Source: Candidatus Nanopelagicales bacterium
GTDB lineage: Bacteria; Actinomycetota; Actinomycetes; S36-B12
Direction: 5' to 3'
DNA length: 64,000 bases
NCBI GenBank assembly: GCA_030827125.1
Contig: JAURFD010000003.1
Coordinates: forward strand, 129,607 to 193,606
Every line of letters starts with the position of its first letter. Position 1 is the stretch's first letter. Shown piece after piece: positions 63,977 through 64,000 of the stretch. A model generated the notes under the pieces. It made no database searches and had not been told where the DNA came from. It worked only from the letters and a program-made list of their open reading frames with translations. Made by a program: the position numbers and the translations under genes.

Positions 63977-64000
63977 CATCGCGAGCACCCGGCGTCGCGG

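Overview
The window is a high-GC actinobacterial chromosome segment. The mycothiol enzyme Mca, the divisome protein SepX/GlpR beside Glp, DUF501, DUF4307, DUF3817, TIGR04338 and DUF2786 proteins, a Pmt-type protein O-mannosyltransferase and very frequent GTG starts all point to class Actinomycetia. Several blocks keep the gene order known from Mycobacterium and Streptomyces (mca-DUF4307-greA; ppx-DUF501-ftsB-eno-mazG-surA-like-mfd; pth-rplY-prs-glmU-tRNA-Gln; ispE-rsmA-tatD-metG-rsmI/pmt; glpR-rimJ-moaC-glp-galU/5-FCL; ruc-SAF-mscL). The order or genus cannot be fixed from the sequence alone. No phage, insertion sequence, rRNA or CRISPR array was seen, and no gap longer than 300 bases lacks a gene.

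Layout: 1-491 tail of an EamA transporter; 608-2788 katG with a strong terminator; 2939-5173 DUF3817, SURF1, a small membrane protein and mca (minus); 5222-6193 DUF4307 and greA; 6195-7999 drug-type ABC exporter; 8020-10735 ilvA and a P450; 10732-15514 DUF2786/TIGR04338 diverging from a MoxR-like AAA ATPase plus VWA protein pair; 15644-18239 an MFS permease and an AbiEi/DUF559-like gene bracketed by two almost identical 50-nt palindromes; 18253-25268 amidase, metB, msrA, YciI, cbs, MBL hydrolase and SGNH hydrolase (sulfur amino acid genes mixed with hydrolases); 25281-29261 BI-1 protein, a tRNA with anticodon UAA, uracil-DNA glycosylase, dienelactone hydrolase and LacI regulator; 29257-41759 a nearly unbroken minus-strand housekeeping run from glmU through mfd and eno to ppx; 41863-42900 a decayed secreted alpha/beta hydrolase lying beside tRNA-Gln; 43123-45516 desaturase with TetR and MarR regulators; 45451-50536 ispE, rsmA, tatD, metG and rsmI; 50590-52947 pmt, a secreted Cys-rich protein and tRNA-Ala; 53011-57403 glpR, rimJ, moaC, glp, galU and 5-FCL; 57366-59813 two crcB genes and an ABC system; 59871-61444 CIRCE-controlled ruc, a SAF protein and mscL; 61435-63976 an aminotransferase and a saccharopine-dehydrogenase-like oxidoreductase.

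Two themes stand out. First, transcription starts are very uniform. A TANNNT hexamer is followed by about six bases and then directly by ATG or GTG at a dozen or more genes, which indicates widespread leaderless transcripts. In three divergent pairs the two -10 hexamers overlap head to head and share the same central TA. Second, most operons are packed with 4-nt ATGA/GTGA overlaps, so translational coupling is likely. Regulatory sites that can be read directly are a perfect CIRCE element before ruc, a double palindrome over the desaturase promoter next to its own TetR gene, and a LacI-type operator upstream of the LacI gene. The best candidates for something new are the class-I-shaped tRNA with a UAA anticodon, the palindrome-flanked AbiEi/DUF559 gene, the shared-TA divergent leaderless promoters, and a ribosomal protein L25 whose usual C-terminal domain is replaced by an acidic tail.
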